From: Sapria himalayana
Taxonomy: Eukaryota; Streptophyta; Magnoliopsida; Malpighiales; Rafflesiaceae
Direction: 5' to 3'
Assembly: GCA_029783825.1 (NCBI GenBank)
Contig: JAREIK010002437.1
Location: 47,748-111,747, forward strand
Length of the DNA stretch: 64,000 nucleotides
The position numbers were made by a program, and so were the translations under genes. The notes under the pieces are model-generated. The model ran no database searches. It was not told the origin of the DNA and saw nothing but the letters and a program-made list of their open reading frames with translations. Of this stretch, positions 37,776 through 49,945 are shown one piece after another (the stretch's first letter is position 1; each line of letters begins with the position of its first letter).

Positions 37776-40108
37776 TTACATAGTAATTCTATTATGTTAA
37801 GATTGTAGATGCTTTAATTAATTTAATTGGCTTGATATTAATTATTGTTTAATAGTACTTTTAAAAAAAATTGACTACACAAAGTTTTTATTATATCCAT
37901 CTATTATTGGCTTGTAGAATCAAAGCACACTTGATGGAGAAATGGGGGGGTGGGGGGGGGGGGGGGGGGAGGTGATGTAGAAGACTAAGAACCCAAGTAA
38001 GACTATAGATTAATGTAAGCAGGGGAACAAGCATTGTACAAATTTTTTTCAAAATATTTTATTAGATACCATGCATTCTCAAAGCACACTAGCCATGCAT
38101 GGTCACTTATTACATGTATACATTTATAATAAGTAATTATTCGATTATTATACAATTTTAACATAAGTAATATGATAGATAATTTGATTAGTAATCGAGC
38201 ATACTTTTCTGTTTTAAAAAAATGTGCATTTAGTATATATTTCCAAAGTAGTAGATGTGGGGTGCATGTGAAGTTGCTTATTTAGTATAGTCTATGTTTG
38301 CTGTACATGCACATTATTTATTGTTTACAATGAAACATGTATACTAATATATTTCTGTATAAAAAAAAACTTGACAATTTATTTGTCATGCATACAAAAA
38401 ATTAAGAATTATCAAAAATAATATTGTACAACTAAATGAAAAAAAAATCAAACAAGATGAAAAACATCATTTAATAATGACTTTCAAAATTTTAACTATG
38501 ATCTAATGTTGATTCTGAGATTATTACTAGGAGTCGATATATCAAAGTAATGTTTTTAAATAAAAATTTTTTATTGGATTTAAATCTCCATATGAAAAAA
38601 TATCTTTAATATCGGTGTGATATTTTAGATTTAATTTTATTCTAGTAGTATATTTTTTGTTAATTTCAATATTCATCAATAAAAAAATAATGAAAAACAA
38701 AACTCAAAAATCATCATTAATGCAAAATATGATACTCTTGATATATGATACTCTTGATATATGATACTCTTGATATAAGATATGTTTTCCTTTTATTTTT
38801 TTTCTTTTCAGCTATTTTAGATTTAGCATTTGTTAATAAATCTTTGTGTTCAATTGATGATACTCTTGATATATGATACACACACATATGCATGTATAGT
38901 TTTTTGTTTGTATTTATGTGTGTCATTGTATTTTTTGTCATATATATATTTGCCACATTTTGTTTTGGTGTAAGATTATAATATTAGTATATTAAATAAT
39001 TTTATAAATTTTATGCACTTATAGCCATGTTATTGTTTGATAAAATTAATTAACCTATTTTAGAATCTTTTAAAAAAAGTGATGTGGCTATTTGGTTGAT
39101 TCTCTCGTGGATTATTTGGGCATTGTGAAAAATAGCCCTCTCAAGCCGCTCTTGCCAAAATGTTGCTTTATTTTAATCTTTTCTTTGATAAAATAATACT
39201 TTTATGTGTTCATTCTTCTCATAATAGATCAAAATGAAAATAACATATTATGTGAGCTAATAACCATCATATAAAATGAAAATAAGCTTTTCAAAAAAAA
39301 TTTAATTTCTTAGTTAAATATCTATTTGGAAAAAGTATATAAGTGATGATCATATCTATAATTTTTGTTAAATTAATAAGTTGCTATCCTTCATATCGTT
39401 TAAGTTTGAATTGATGTGTATGTAAATAATCTTTAAGTAAATTACTAAAAAATTAGGATTAAGTTCTTTTGCACTACTATTTTTTGGCAGTTCTTTAGTT
39501 CATAAAATGGTGTGTTCTTAGGCTGCTACTTCAATTAACTATTTATTTATGTATATCTTTGGCCTTAAATCTTGGTATTTAAGTCATGTGTCTCTTAAAA
39601 ATTAAGTTTTAGTTTTACTAGATTATATTCATCCATTTCTAATCTCTATCGTGTTAGTAAACTTTAAGTAGGATGTGATAGAATTGCTAAGAGCTCTTTA
39701 GTCAACTAGTTTTGCTTAATTCTCATTCTTCTTATCTCAATCAATTTTTTTAGCAAACTATCTTTTGATTGTAGCTTTCCACAAAATATGTTAATGTTAA
39801 TGTCTCTAATTATTGGTATCTTTAATTAGATCATATTTGTAATGCTAAGAATCTAAAATTGCAAGCTACTTCACATCTATGTTTTTTAGTTTAATACTTT
39901 GAATGATATGTTTTCTAGTGCAAACCTATTATTTTTCATATCTAAATTATTCATTAATTCATTTGCAAAAAGTTTTTGGAATTGGATATTCATTCCTTTT
40001 ATTTTGTCTTTCCTATTTATTTTTTATATTCAAAGATTGAGTTGAATCAAAGTTGAAATTTTGATATTTGATCTTCATTGAGAAGTGAGAAGCTTACTCC
40101 TTCAAACT
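37776..40108. other. Low-copy AT-rich region, no gene recognised
   Basis: A G-run interrupted by a single T lies at 37,944-37,969 (7 G, T, 18 G). Three tandem copies of a 17-bp unit (TGATACTCTTGATATA) lie at about 38,728-38,777, with a further copy near 38,858. Small open frames on either strand are not convincing. No LTR, terminal repeat or RNA gene could be defined. It ends where the CACTA copy 1 duplication begins. Confidence 0.45.
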
Positions 40109-40882
40109 TATAATTCCTTTTTTTGCTTCCCTTTCTTGTCCTTTCACTTGGTTCTTGTGTTCTCCTAATTTTTGCCTTTTTGTTTGGCTTTGATTAGTGC
40201 ACTAGAAGAGACATGCTCTCTACATCTAGCAATATTGTGATATTTTTCAACTTTAGCATGCTAATAAATTCTCTGTTTCTTCATGTAGATTTTATAAACA
40301 CATTGCCTAGATATTCATGATATTTTAATTTGAAGAAGCTTAGGTTAGTTGGAATGAAAAGTCATGATTGTCATGTATTTATGTAGAGATTAATATCAAA
40401 TACTTTCCGTTAAATACTTTTTCTACGTGTTTGGACGGTCCTTACAGAACTTAGTTTGTTCTTCAAACAGCTAATCACAACCACAATCAAAATAGATGAC
40501 ATTGTGAGATTGGAGAATGACATACATCTCATTCTTTGTAAGCTTGAAAGAATATTCCCACTGAGCTTTTTTGACTCAATGAATCATTTTCCTGTCCATT
40601 TGGCTTATGAACCAAGGATAGCCAAGCCAATGTAATACAGGAGTATGTATCCATTTGAAAGGTAAATAAATATATGTAATTGTATTTTATTATTTCAAGC
40701 ATAAATTAATATTGTAATTTGATTTTATTGAAACATAACAAAATGGTTGTAGGTATTTTCGTAAGTTTAAATTGAATGTTAGAAACATGCCAAAAGTTGA
40801 AGGTTCAATTTGTAATGCATATTATGTAGAAAAACATTACTTTTTTGTTCTTATTCTTTTGAGGACCATATCAATACAAAGA
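40109..40882 (+). repeat. Tandem duplication in CACTA copy 1, first unit
   Basis: It starts TAATTCC/TTTGCTTCCCTTTC and matches the second unit at an offset of 789 bp up to about 40,322, then at an offset of 1,150 bp. The difference is a 361-bp block (about 41,121-41,481, Transposase_21 end) present only in the second unit. It carries part of DUF4218 (MKSHDCHVFM near 40,352). Confidence 0.85.
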
Positions 40883-40896
40883 ATTATAATCTATTA

Positions 40897-42032
40897 TAAT
40901 TCCTTTTATTTTGCTTCCCTTTCTTGTCCTTTCACTTGGTTCTTGTGTTCTCCTAATTCTTGCCTTTTTTGTGTGGCTTTGATTAGTGCACTAGAAGAGA
41001 CATGCTCTCTTCATCTAGCAATATTGTGATATATTTTCAACTTTAGCATGCTAATAAATTCTCTGTTTCTTCATGTAGATTCTACAAACACATTGCCTAG
41101 ATATTCACGATATTTTGCCTTTGAAGTCAAAATATCTTGGATGTATTTGTAGTATTTAATTTTGCTCTATTATATCCTGCCCTATTACAGGTCTAATTTA
41201 ATTTGTCATAACTTGGATGTATTGCATATTGAAAAAAATATATTTTACAATGTTTTCAACCATGCCTAAATATAGATGAACAAAAAGGACACTATAAAAT
41301 CAAGACAAGTGTTAAATAATTGCTATCGGTGTCCTGAATCGAAATGGAATGAGGCTACAAAAAAATACCCTAAAGCTTGTTACACCCTTGATAAGAAGGC
41401 AAGAGAAAAATTGTGTGAATGGGTCAAAATTTTGAAATTCCATGATGGATATGTGTCAAATATTGGCAGATGTCTGGATATGAAGAAGCTTAGGTTATTT
41501 GGAATGAAAAGTCATGATTGTCATGTATTTATGTAGAAATTAATACCAAATACTTTCCGTTAAATACTTTTTCTACGTGTTTGGAAGGTCCTTACAGAAC
41601 TTAGTTTTTTCCTCAAACAGTTAATCACAACCACAATCAAAATAGATGACATTGTGAGATTGAAGAATGACATACATCTCATTCTTTGTAAGCTTGAATG
41701 AATATTCCCACTGAGCTTTTTTGGCTCAATGGAGCATTTTCCTGTCCATTTAGCTTATGAACCAAGGATAGCCAAGCCAATATAATACAAGAGTATGTAT
41801 CCTTTTGAGAGGTAAATAAATATATGTAATTGTATTTTATTATTTCAAGACTAAATTAATATTGTAATTTGATTTTATTGAAACATAACAAAATGGTTGT
41901 AGGTATTTTCATAAGTTTAAATTGAATGTTAGAAACATGCCAAAAGTTGAAGGTTCAATCTGTAATGCATATTATGTAGAAAAGCATCATTTTTTTTGTT
42001 CTTATTCTTTTGAGGACCATATCAATACAAAG
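40897..42032 (+). repeat. Tandem duplication in CACTA copy 1, second unit
   Basis: This is the longer unit, with the 361-bp coding block. Beyond CAATACAAAGAAT the first unit jumps back to the repeat start while this unit continues into the rest of the element. That places the duplication junction at about 40,883-40,897. Confidence 0.85.
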
Positions 42033-43258
42033 AATATAAATTTTCCTTACGATGATAAAGGTCATGTGCTGGTAGAAGAATATGAATCTGATGACAAGTT
42101 ATCAATCTTCAAGCATCCTAGAAAAGCATTTGGAAGAGAAAAGAAAAGATGTATGATAGATGAATAGTACAAAGCAACTCCTAGCTACCGTTTACTTAAT
42201 TATGATGAGGTTGCATCATATATTGAGTATGTATACCCAAAATGATTGAAGGTTTAATCATAGGATAATTTTGTCTTGAATAGTAATAATTAAAAATTAA
42301 TATCCAGTATTCTCCCTCTGTCGATATTTGTGCAGTGTTTACATTGAGCAATTAAAATAAAGGCAACCATCCATTCATAGCCATAAGGTTGATTCTATGT
42401 TAGAATAGAATTTGCGAATTAGTTCAAGAACTATGTGAGAATTATTAAGCCTTAATTTTTTTGAATAATTTGATTTATTAGTATCTTATATTTTTTAACA
42501 TCATTTATTGAATGTATGAAATGGACATATAATCGTTAAAATGAAGATTCCAACATATTCATACAGAATCTAAGTAAAGGCCCATTTTGATAGTGACATC
42601 CTATCCTGGGTATTTTGTCAATGAATATAAATTTCACAAAATAGGGCATTGTTCTTCTAAAGAAACTATGAATAGTGGTGTATGCATTAAAGGCTCAAGT
42701 TATAGTGTAAATGAGATTGATTATTATGGTCAACTAGCAAAAGTTATTGAGTTGGAGTATCCTAGACTCCAAAATAATAGCATTGTATTATTAAAATGTG
42801 AGTGGTTTGCTCCTACATGAAATGTTAATACAACGATTCATTCGGATTATATGTTAGTGGATGTTATTCATAAATGCAGATTTAATTGATATGAGCCATT
42901 TATTATGGTAGTTCAAGCCACTCAAGTATATTATTATACATATTCGAGTTTATCTCATGATAAGAGTGACTGGTGGGCTATTTACAAAATCAAAGCTCGA
43001 TCAAATTTTGAAGTAACAACATCTCAACAAAGAAGTGCAAACTTAGCTATTGCATCTGCATTTCAAGAAGATGACATAATTAATATTGTGCCTGTGCATG
43101 TAGATGAAGATCCAGAAAACTTATGTGACTCAAATGGTGACCTAATAGATTTTGAAGATGATCATTTTCTATCTGAAGATGAGTTGGAACTTCCTTCAGA
43201 ATCAGATGAAATGTCAAAAGATCCATTAGAAGATGATAGTGATACCGATAATTAAACT
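41187..43258 (+). pseudogene. CACTA TNP2-type transposase pseudogene (C-terminal half)
   Basis: Recognisable blocks in order are the end of the Transposase_21 domain (CHNLDVLHIEKNIFYN near 41,200, then LCEWVKILKFHDGYVSN), DUF4218 (LFGMKSHDCHVFM to about 41,810, ending near a YPFER-like sequence), a linker (VEGSICNAYYVEKH, about 41,940), and DUF4216 at 42,590-43,255 (PGYFVNEYKFHKIG, NSGVCIKGSSYSVNEIDYYG, later DKSDWWAIYKIKAR). The tail is acidic and ends DDSDTDN. Stops and frameshifts break the frame, and at least one intron is likely near 41,815-41,905 (GGTAAATAAA...TTGTAGGTATTTT). In an intact CACTA element this protein cuts the ends. Confidence 0.85.
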
Positions 43259-43429
43259 ATTATAATATTATAATTTCAAAGACTTTTTATATTTTGTTGG
43301 AATCCATTGGTGTGTGTTATTCTAAAATGCATGGTTATTCGTCATACAATATCAATTTATGTTTTCATTATATCTCTATTATTTGTTCATTGTTTTTCCT
43401 TTTTGTATAGTAGATGGCATATAAAGGAC

Positions 43430-45300
43430 TTAGGCATGGTTGAGGTGGACGTGGATGCAGACATGGACGAGATTCATCTAGTATTTTATGTATTGTTATA
43501 CAATCAGTACCATCTCATACCCACCCTATCTAGACTTCAACATCACCATCATCATCACCATCATTGACACCTTTACCATCACCTTTATCAGATATATGGC
43601 CACCACCTATTGTCCCTCCTATACACACTTCTAATCCATCACCATCTTCTACACCACATTTTTACACCATCAGTTGTTCTCTAATTTATAGCACCATCGA
43701 CATCATTAAATGTAGTGGCTTCATCTGCAGGCAGTGCTAAGCTAGTAATAGAAATTATGGATGGGAGGTATAAAAAAATGTAACAATTATTTTAATATAA
43801 ATATTATGATGTCCCTTTTAGTGGTTTTGTTTTTATATATATTTATTATTGCTTATTTTCAATGTTAATTATTTATTTTTATAGTTTAATTCCATCTCAC
43901 AAGTGTTTAGCTATAATTACAAAGTCTTTCAACAAAATGGTAGATTCCAAAGCATTATAGTGGAAAAAAGTTTCTGAATCAACAAAAGAGACTAACTTTT
44001 ATGACTTTCAGGTATAAAAAAAGAAACAAAGCATTGAAAATTAATTATCTAATTAGTTAACTATTATGTTGGTTATTATTCAAGCATAAAAGAATTGTCC
44101 TTTTTATTAATATAGTTTTTTTTTGAATTTTTTATATATAAAATCAGTGTACATGGGCACTCCAATTTGATGGACAGATAAAGTCATTGTGAGAGAGCAA
44201 AACTATTAAATGGTACTTAGATTTTGTCCATAAATTGAAGTTTCTAAAAGTTTGGCCTTATTTTATACCTGAGGATGAGTGACTCGAGTGGCTTAAGTAT
44301 TGAGAGGAACTAGAAGTGAAGAAAAAATCAAAGATAGCCAGCAAAAATTGACGGATTGAGGTAGCTAGACCAGGTACAGGAATGTCTCACCACACAAGAT
44401 GATCAAAGTTGTGCATTGAGTATGCGTGAGATTGGGTACAATTTATAACTTTAAAATTTATATATTTAGTAGTTGGCCTAATAGTCCAAATAATTTATCT
44501 TTGCATGGTTTTACAATTTTAGCTAAAATTTTCTAACGTATGTTATTTTTTGACATAATAAATACAAACATTGGGCTGGATAATTGTGCCAAGATCCTAA
44601 TTTTTTTTGTGATTTTTAGGAAGATGCATGTAAAGAAATGGATTAAAAATTTCTTGGCAACAAGTCTCATATGATTGCTGTAAGAATGAGCTATATTAAT
44701 AAACTTTTATAATACTATAGTAAATTTTAAAAGTTGTGTGGAATGAAAAATATTTGATTTATTTATTTTAAATCTGGCACAGTATTTTATTCTATTTTAT
44801 TATAAGACCTCATGGAGGAATGTGTGATAGCTACTTCTCAATCATTTGAAAGTTCTATGGGACTTCAACCAAGTGACTATTATCTTTTTTTATTTGGAGT
44901 CCATAAAAGGTCAGAAGAAGCAGTGAGTGTAAAGCATCAGCTCGAAGGGAGTGGATTTTTGTTCTAGCAGTCATGCTTCTAGTTCCTCTATCATAACACT
45001 AGTGGAAGAAGTGGTCGAACAGCTAGATATAGAAACAAATGAATGATTTGTATATATGGAGAAAGAAATTAAAGAGAAGGATTAGCATATACTTTTTGAA
45101 GGATAAAATGCAGGAAATAAAAAAGAAGTAAATGATGAGATAAAAGAAGGTAAGAATGCAATACAAAAGAAGATGTCTTATATAGAGTCATAGTTAATGG
45201 CCTTGATGTAGCAGATAGCATACTAACTTCTAGCAGAGAAACAATGCAGGAGAAGCAAGCACAAATGCACTAGCTAATGATGAAGATGATGATTTAGTTT
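43430..45300 (+). pseudogene. CACTA second ORF (TnpA/Transposase_24-like) pseudogene
   Basis: The start resembles copy 2's MAPNHHGHGGGGRGW (here MAYKGLRHG...GGRG). A Pro/Ser/His-rich region follows, then a basic domain that is broken by stops but shares KFDG.IKSLWES-type residues and RPGTGMSHHTR-type residues with copy 2. Lysine/glutamate-rich coiled-coil sequence lies near 45,050-45,200. In CACTA elements the second protein binds subterminal repeats. The GT-AG introns suggested between blocks were not resolved. Confidence 0.65.
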
Positions 45301-45504
45301 TAAATGATTATATGCTTATGTAATCTTTTTGTTTTAACTATGTAACTATTGTATCAGAATAATTTCCAAATTGCTTTTACCTTTTGTTAATTATAAAAAA
45401 TGGGTTATAATATATGTTTTTATTCAATTTAATATAAATATTTAAAAATATGTAATCAAATTCTTTGTAAAAAATTAAATTGTGAAAATAGATTTGGAAT
45501 GAAA

Positions 45505-45755
45505 AAAGCTAGGGATTTTTCCCTTGCTAATTTAGATAGGGAATTTTATATATATATTTAGGAGAAAAATTTTAATTACTACTCTTGATTATGATCAAAA
45601 TATTAAGGGAAAAAATATAATTAGCTAGGGATTTATGTAATTCAAAAATTTGTTAGGGAATTTTTTTTTCCATTAATATTTTGTGATGAGCACTTTAGCT
45701 TTGGATAATTTATGTCATAAATCCATTGCTATTCTATTTTAACGATAGAATTTCT
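45505..45755 (+). repeat. CACTA subterminal repeats, right end of copy 1
   Basis: The words GCTAGGGATTTTTCCCTTGC, TTAGCTAGGGA and TTGTTAGGGAATTTTT recur here. The segment aligns, inverted, with the first 290 bp of copy 3, including the shared ATGAGCA.TTTAG block. The terminal CACTA repeat is not recognisable. Confidence 0.7.
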
Positions 45756-46420
45756 TATACTATATATATATATATAACTAAATGTTTTAACTATATATAA
45801 CAATTTATAACTTTATATACTATATGTATAATAATATATAACTATAAATAATTGTATCTACTATATCTATAACTATACAAACTTTATACATAACTATATA
45901 TATATATATAATTTACAACATATATTTAATATACATTTTTATATATTATTATATAAAAATGTATTTTACTATATCTATACCTATAGATAACTATATGTAT
46001 AAATATATAAATTTATAAAAAATATATATATATACCTACATGTATAAATATAAGTTTAGCTTTATGTGTAACTATATGTATAATAACATAAAACTATATT
46101 TATAATTATATGTATACAAACATATTACATTATGTTTAACTATATGTATATAACTACATATAAATATTTGTATAACTATATAAAACTTTATATAATAAGA
46201 TATAACTATATTTATAACTATGTATACATATATGTAAATCTATATATTTGTTTATAACTTTGTATACATTTATGTATAACTACATATAACTACTAGTATG
46301 AATTTATATATTTATATATATATAACTATACGTTTAACTATATATATCTATTTATAACTACATATACTATATGTATAATAACATATAATTATAAATGGGA
46401 TAATACTAATTTGTTGCACT
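45756..46420. repeat. AT-rich minisatellite and boundary motif beside CACTA copy 1
   Basis: Degenerate repeats of ACTATATGTATAACTATA type run for about 630 bp and end in ATAAATGGGATAATACTAAT (46,391-46,410) followed by TTGTTGCA. The same motif occurs at 50,236, 52,359 and, inverted, at 53,698, each time next to an AT minisatellite. Confidence 0.7.
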
Positions 46421-46667
46421 AACTTGAAATTAAATGACTAAAGATATAATATCAACAATATGTAAGCACATAGCATGAGAGTGTCTGTTGGTTAGATATA
46501 GCATGATGTTGAATTAAGGGTAGTACTCTTTCCTAATCACACCCCTTGGGCCTTAGTCTCATATATGAACTTATATATGACAAAATATGTAATAAATGAT
46601 AGGTTTGTAAAGAAGAAACTTTTTTATTCTTTTATATAATTCTTCATTCTAACACTGCATTCTCTAT
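46421..46667. other. Short low-copy spacer
   Basis: No gene, terminal repeat or RNA is visible in this stretch between the boundary motif and the CT-rich tract. Confidence 0.4.
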
Positions 46668-46880
46668 GTATCTCTCGCCCCCTCTTTCATTCTTTATGTG
46701 TCACTCTCTCTCTCTTTATCTCTCTCTTGCTATTTTATATATTGCTCTCTTTCTTTTTTACTTTATCTCCCCCTCTCTTTCTTTCACTCTTCAGCTCTCT
46801 CCCACTCTCTCTCCCCCCTTTCTCTCTCTCTCCTCCTTTCTGCTCTCTCTCACTCTCCCTCACCCTGCTTTCTCTCTCTC
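46668..46880. repeat. CT-rich tract at the truncated start of CACTA copy 2
   Basis: An imperfect (CT)n pyrimidine run ends TCTCTCTCTCAACAAAG. CACTA copy 1 has CATCTCAACAAAG at the matching place (43,021), so the junction shares TCTCAACAAAG and falls where the CT run meets a matching short word. Open frames across it (SLSLSL) are repeat translation. Confidence 0.8.
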
Positions 46881-47110
46881 AACAAAGAAGTGCAGACATA
46901 GCTATTGCACCGGCATTCCAAAAAGATGACATAAATAATATTGATCCTGTCCATGTAGATTAAGATCTAGAAAATTAATGTGACTCAAATGGTGGCCTAA
47001 TATAAATTGAAGATGATAAATTTATATCTAAAGATGAGTTAGAACTTCCATTGGAATCAGACAAAATGTCAGAAGATCCATTGAAGGATGATAGTGATGC
47101 CGATAATTAA
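46881..47110 (+). pseudogene. DUF4216 tail fragment of CACTA transposase
   Basis: NKEVQT/QQRSADIAIAPAFQKDD and then ELELPLESDKMSEDP... ending DDSDADN and a stop match the last 75 residues of the copy 1 transposase (43,025-43,255). In-frame stops follow VHVD and LEN. Nothing upstream of the CT-rich junction belongs to the gene. Confidence 0.8.
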
Positions 47111-47252
47111 ACTATTATAATTATATTATAATATTAAACTATCAAAGACTTTCTATATTTTGTTGAAATCTATTGGTGTATTCTATTTAAAATGCAAGGT
47201 TGTTCATCATATCTCTATTATTTTTCTATGTTTTTATATTTTTGTATAGTAG

Positions 47253-49180
47253 ATGGCACCTAATCATCATGGCCATGGTGGAGGTGGACGTGGATGGAGT
47301 ACTAGACCAAATCCATCTAGTATTTTACATCATTTTGCAAATTTAGTACCATCTCATACCCACCATATCCATACATCAATATCACAATCACCATCTTCAT
47401 TTCCATCACCAACACCATCATTGACACCTTTACTCTCACCTTTATCAGATATAAGCCCATCACCCATTACCATTCATGCACACACTTTTGATCCATCACC
47501 ATCTTCAATAATCATTTTACACCAATATTTCTTCCATTTATAGAACCATCGACATGATCAAATGTTGTGCTTTCCTCTACATTCAGTGCTAATTTAGTAA
47601 TTGAGATTGAGGCTTGGAGGTATAAGAAATATGTAAATATTACTTGAATAAAAAATTATGATGTTCTTGTTAGTAGTTTTTGTATATGTTTTTCCATCTC
47701 ACATTTGTTCGGCTATAATTACAAAGTCTTCAAGAAAATGGTTAATTCTAAAGCATTCTTATGGAAGAAAATATCTAAATTAGCAAAAGAGTCGAATTTT
47801 AATGACTTTCACGTAAAAATAATGAGACAAAAGCATTGAAAATTAATTATCTAATTAGTTAACTATTATGTTGAATATTTTTCAAGCAGTAAATAATCAT
47901 GTCATTGTTATTAATATAATTTTTTTTGTGATTTTTCTATATATGGAATCCATCCAAATGGGCACCCAAATTTGATGGAAAGATAAAGTCATTATGGGAG
48001 AGCAAAGCTGTTGAATGGTATTCTGATATTGTCCATAAATTGAAGAATATAAAAGAAAGGCCTGATTTTATATCTGATGATGACTAGCCAGAGTAGCTTA
48101 ACCATTGAGAGCAGCCAGATGTAAAAAATAATTAGAGATTTCTAGCAAAAATCAACAAAATAAGTTAGTCGGACTAGGTACAGGAATGTCTCGCCACAAA
48201 GGAGGGTCAAAGGCGAGCTTTGAGCATGCTCGAGATTTAGTACAATTTTAAAAATTTAAACATTTATATATTTAGTGGTTATCCTAATAGTCTTAATAAA
48301 TAAAATCTGTGCATGGTTTTATTAATTTTATTAAAGTTTTTTATCATTTGTTATTTTATGATTTAATAAATACATACTCTATGGTGGAGAATTGAGTCGA
48401 GATTCTAATTTTTATGAGATTTTCAAAAAGATGTATGTGAAGAAAGTGGATGGTCAGTTTTTTGACAACAAGTCTCAGATGATTGGTGTAAGAATCTATA
48501 ATATTAATAAAATTTTATAGTACTATAATAAATTTTAAAAGTTATTTGGAAAGCAAAAATTAAATTTATTTTATGTATATCTATAATAGTATTTTTCCAT
48601 ATTTTATCACTGAAACTAATGGAGTGTGATAGTTGTTTCTCAAACAAGTTGAGGGTTCTATGGATCTTCAACCAATTGACAATGATCCTATGTATTTGGA
48701 GACCATAGAAAGTCATAAGAAGTAGTGAGTGTATGACATCGACTTGACGGGAGTGACATTATTTTGTAGTAGTTGTGATTCCAATTCATCTATTACAGCA
48801 ATGGTGTATGAGATGGTTGAACAAGTAATGAAAACTAATGAATGTTTTGAATTTCTGGAGATAGAAATGAAAGAGAAGGATGAGTGGATATCTCATTTGA
48901 AGGAAGAAATACAGGAAATGAAAAAAGAGAAGGATGAGCAGACTACTCATTTGAATGAAGAAATACAAGAAATGAAAGAAGAGAAGGATGAGTAGATTAC
49001 TAATTTGAAGGAAGAAATGCAAGAAATTAAAGAAATGAATGATGAGATGAAAGAAATTAAGAATGTAATACAATAGCAGATGTCCTATATGGGGTCACAG
49101 TTAGTGCATTGACACGACAAATAGCATTTCGAGATCCATCTACCAAACCACACAGGAGAGGCTAGCACAAATTAACCAAC
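47253..49180 (+). pseudogene. CACTA second ORF (TnpA/Transposase_24-like), best-preserved copy, broken
   Basis: The frame starts MAPNHHGHGGGGRGWSTRP and continues in a Pro/Ser/His-rich region for about 90 residues. After probable introns a second block (about 47,960-48,085) reads WAPKFDGKIKSLWESKAVEW and then HKLKNIKERPDF. A third (about 48,177-48,245) reads GTGMSRHKGGSKASFEHARD, and a fourth (about 48,425-48,485) KMYVKKVDGQFFDNKSQM. This order (basic domain, then a QxxxDNKSQ-like block) resembles the plant transposase family PF03004. The end (48,729-49,075) is a charged coiled coil. Stops in blocks two and four and in the coil show it is dead. The role in CACTA transposition is binding of subterminal repeats. 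Confidence 0.7.
48873..49034 (+). repeat. Three 54-bp repeats coding an 18-residue coiled-coil unit
   Basis: Units start at 48,873, 48,927 and 48,981, each opening GAGAAGGATGAG. The translation is EKDEWISHLKEEIQEMKK and close variants. The third unit carries an in-frame TAG. The unit is rich in E and K with hydrophobic I/L/M positions, as expected for a coiled coil that would pair subunits. Copy 3 has the same repeats inverted near 58,440-58,600. Confidence 0.85.
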
Positions 49181-49945
49181 TAATTATGAGGATGATTTTG
49201 TATCATATTTATTTCTGAACAGTTTTTAATTTATGTATATGAGTAGCAAAATAAGATGAGATATTTTTTGAGGTATCACTTTTTTACACTCTGGTTTTGT
49301 TCATTGTTATGCCGATTAACCTAATAATGAATCTTTGTAGGATATTTGATGTGAGACACACGAAAAAATTCTGATTAAAAACATTCAGACTTTGTCATGG
49401 TCCTTCCTATGCATTAGTCCCATCTTTACTGATCTCTGTTAGATCAAAAGGAGGCCAATCTTCTATTATCTTAATTATTCATGGAAAATTTTATTTTTGC
49501 ACTCTTTCTCTCGATCTAAACATCATTGTTAGACTTCTTTTAGTTATTTTTTTAAGTTGTATGACTATCAACTTAGATTTGTGTTTATTAATGTCTATAA
49601 TTAATATTTTTAAATATCTGTGAATATGTTTGTGTTTACTTGAATATTTTGGGTTGAGTTTTAGCATAATATAGGTATGTAAAAGGCTTGGCTAGTCCTC
49701 CTGGTGCTGGGAACAGCATGTTAGCTTCTAAAGTTTTGAGATGAAAAAAAAATTTTGGTCCAGCGTAGTCATAGGTTTGTTCTTGACACATTTATTTCAT
49801 GTAGATCTACATTGTCGCTATTCAGATCTATGACTGGTTATTATTGATCATCTATGGAATTAAACTATTGAAATGTTAATATCCATTATGATAACTAATG
49901 AAATTCAATTAAATGAATTCATTTTTCTTTTTTTCCCTCTCTTTC

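Larger units (their letters stand above)
40109..45755 (+). mobile_element. CACTA (En/Spm) element, copy 1, 5'-truncated
   Basis: Remnants of both CACTA genes lie in order on the plus strand: TNP2-type transposase (Transposase_21 end, DUF4218, DUF4216), then the second ORF with a coiled-coil end. Subterminal TAGCTAGGGA repeats follow at 45,505-45,700. The catalytic N-terminal half of TNP2 and the left terminus are missing. The right end matches the complement of the copy 3 terminus (54,754-55,040) but dissolves about 45 bp before the expected TTTTGTAGTG, so the terminal repeat itself is lost. Confidence 0.8.

Noticed and set aside
43307..43567. 86-codon frame ending in a polyhistidine run
   Set aside because: The histidines come from a (CAT/CAC) repeat in the Pro/Ser/His-rich part of the CACTA second ORF read in another frame.
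48786..49073. 95-codon minus-strand frame rich in phenylalanine and leucine
   Set aside because: It is antisense to the lysine/glutamate coiled coil (AAG/GAA repeats read as CTT/TTC).
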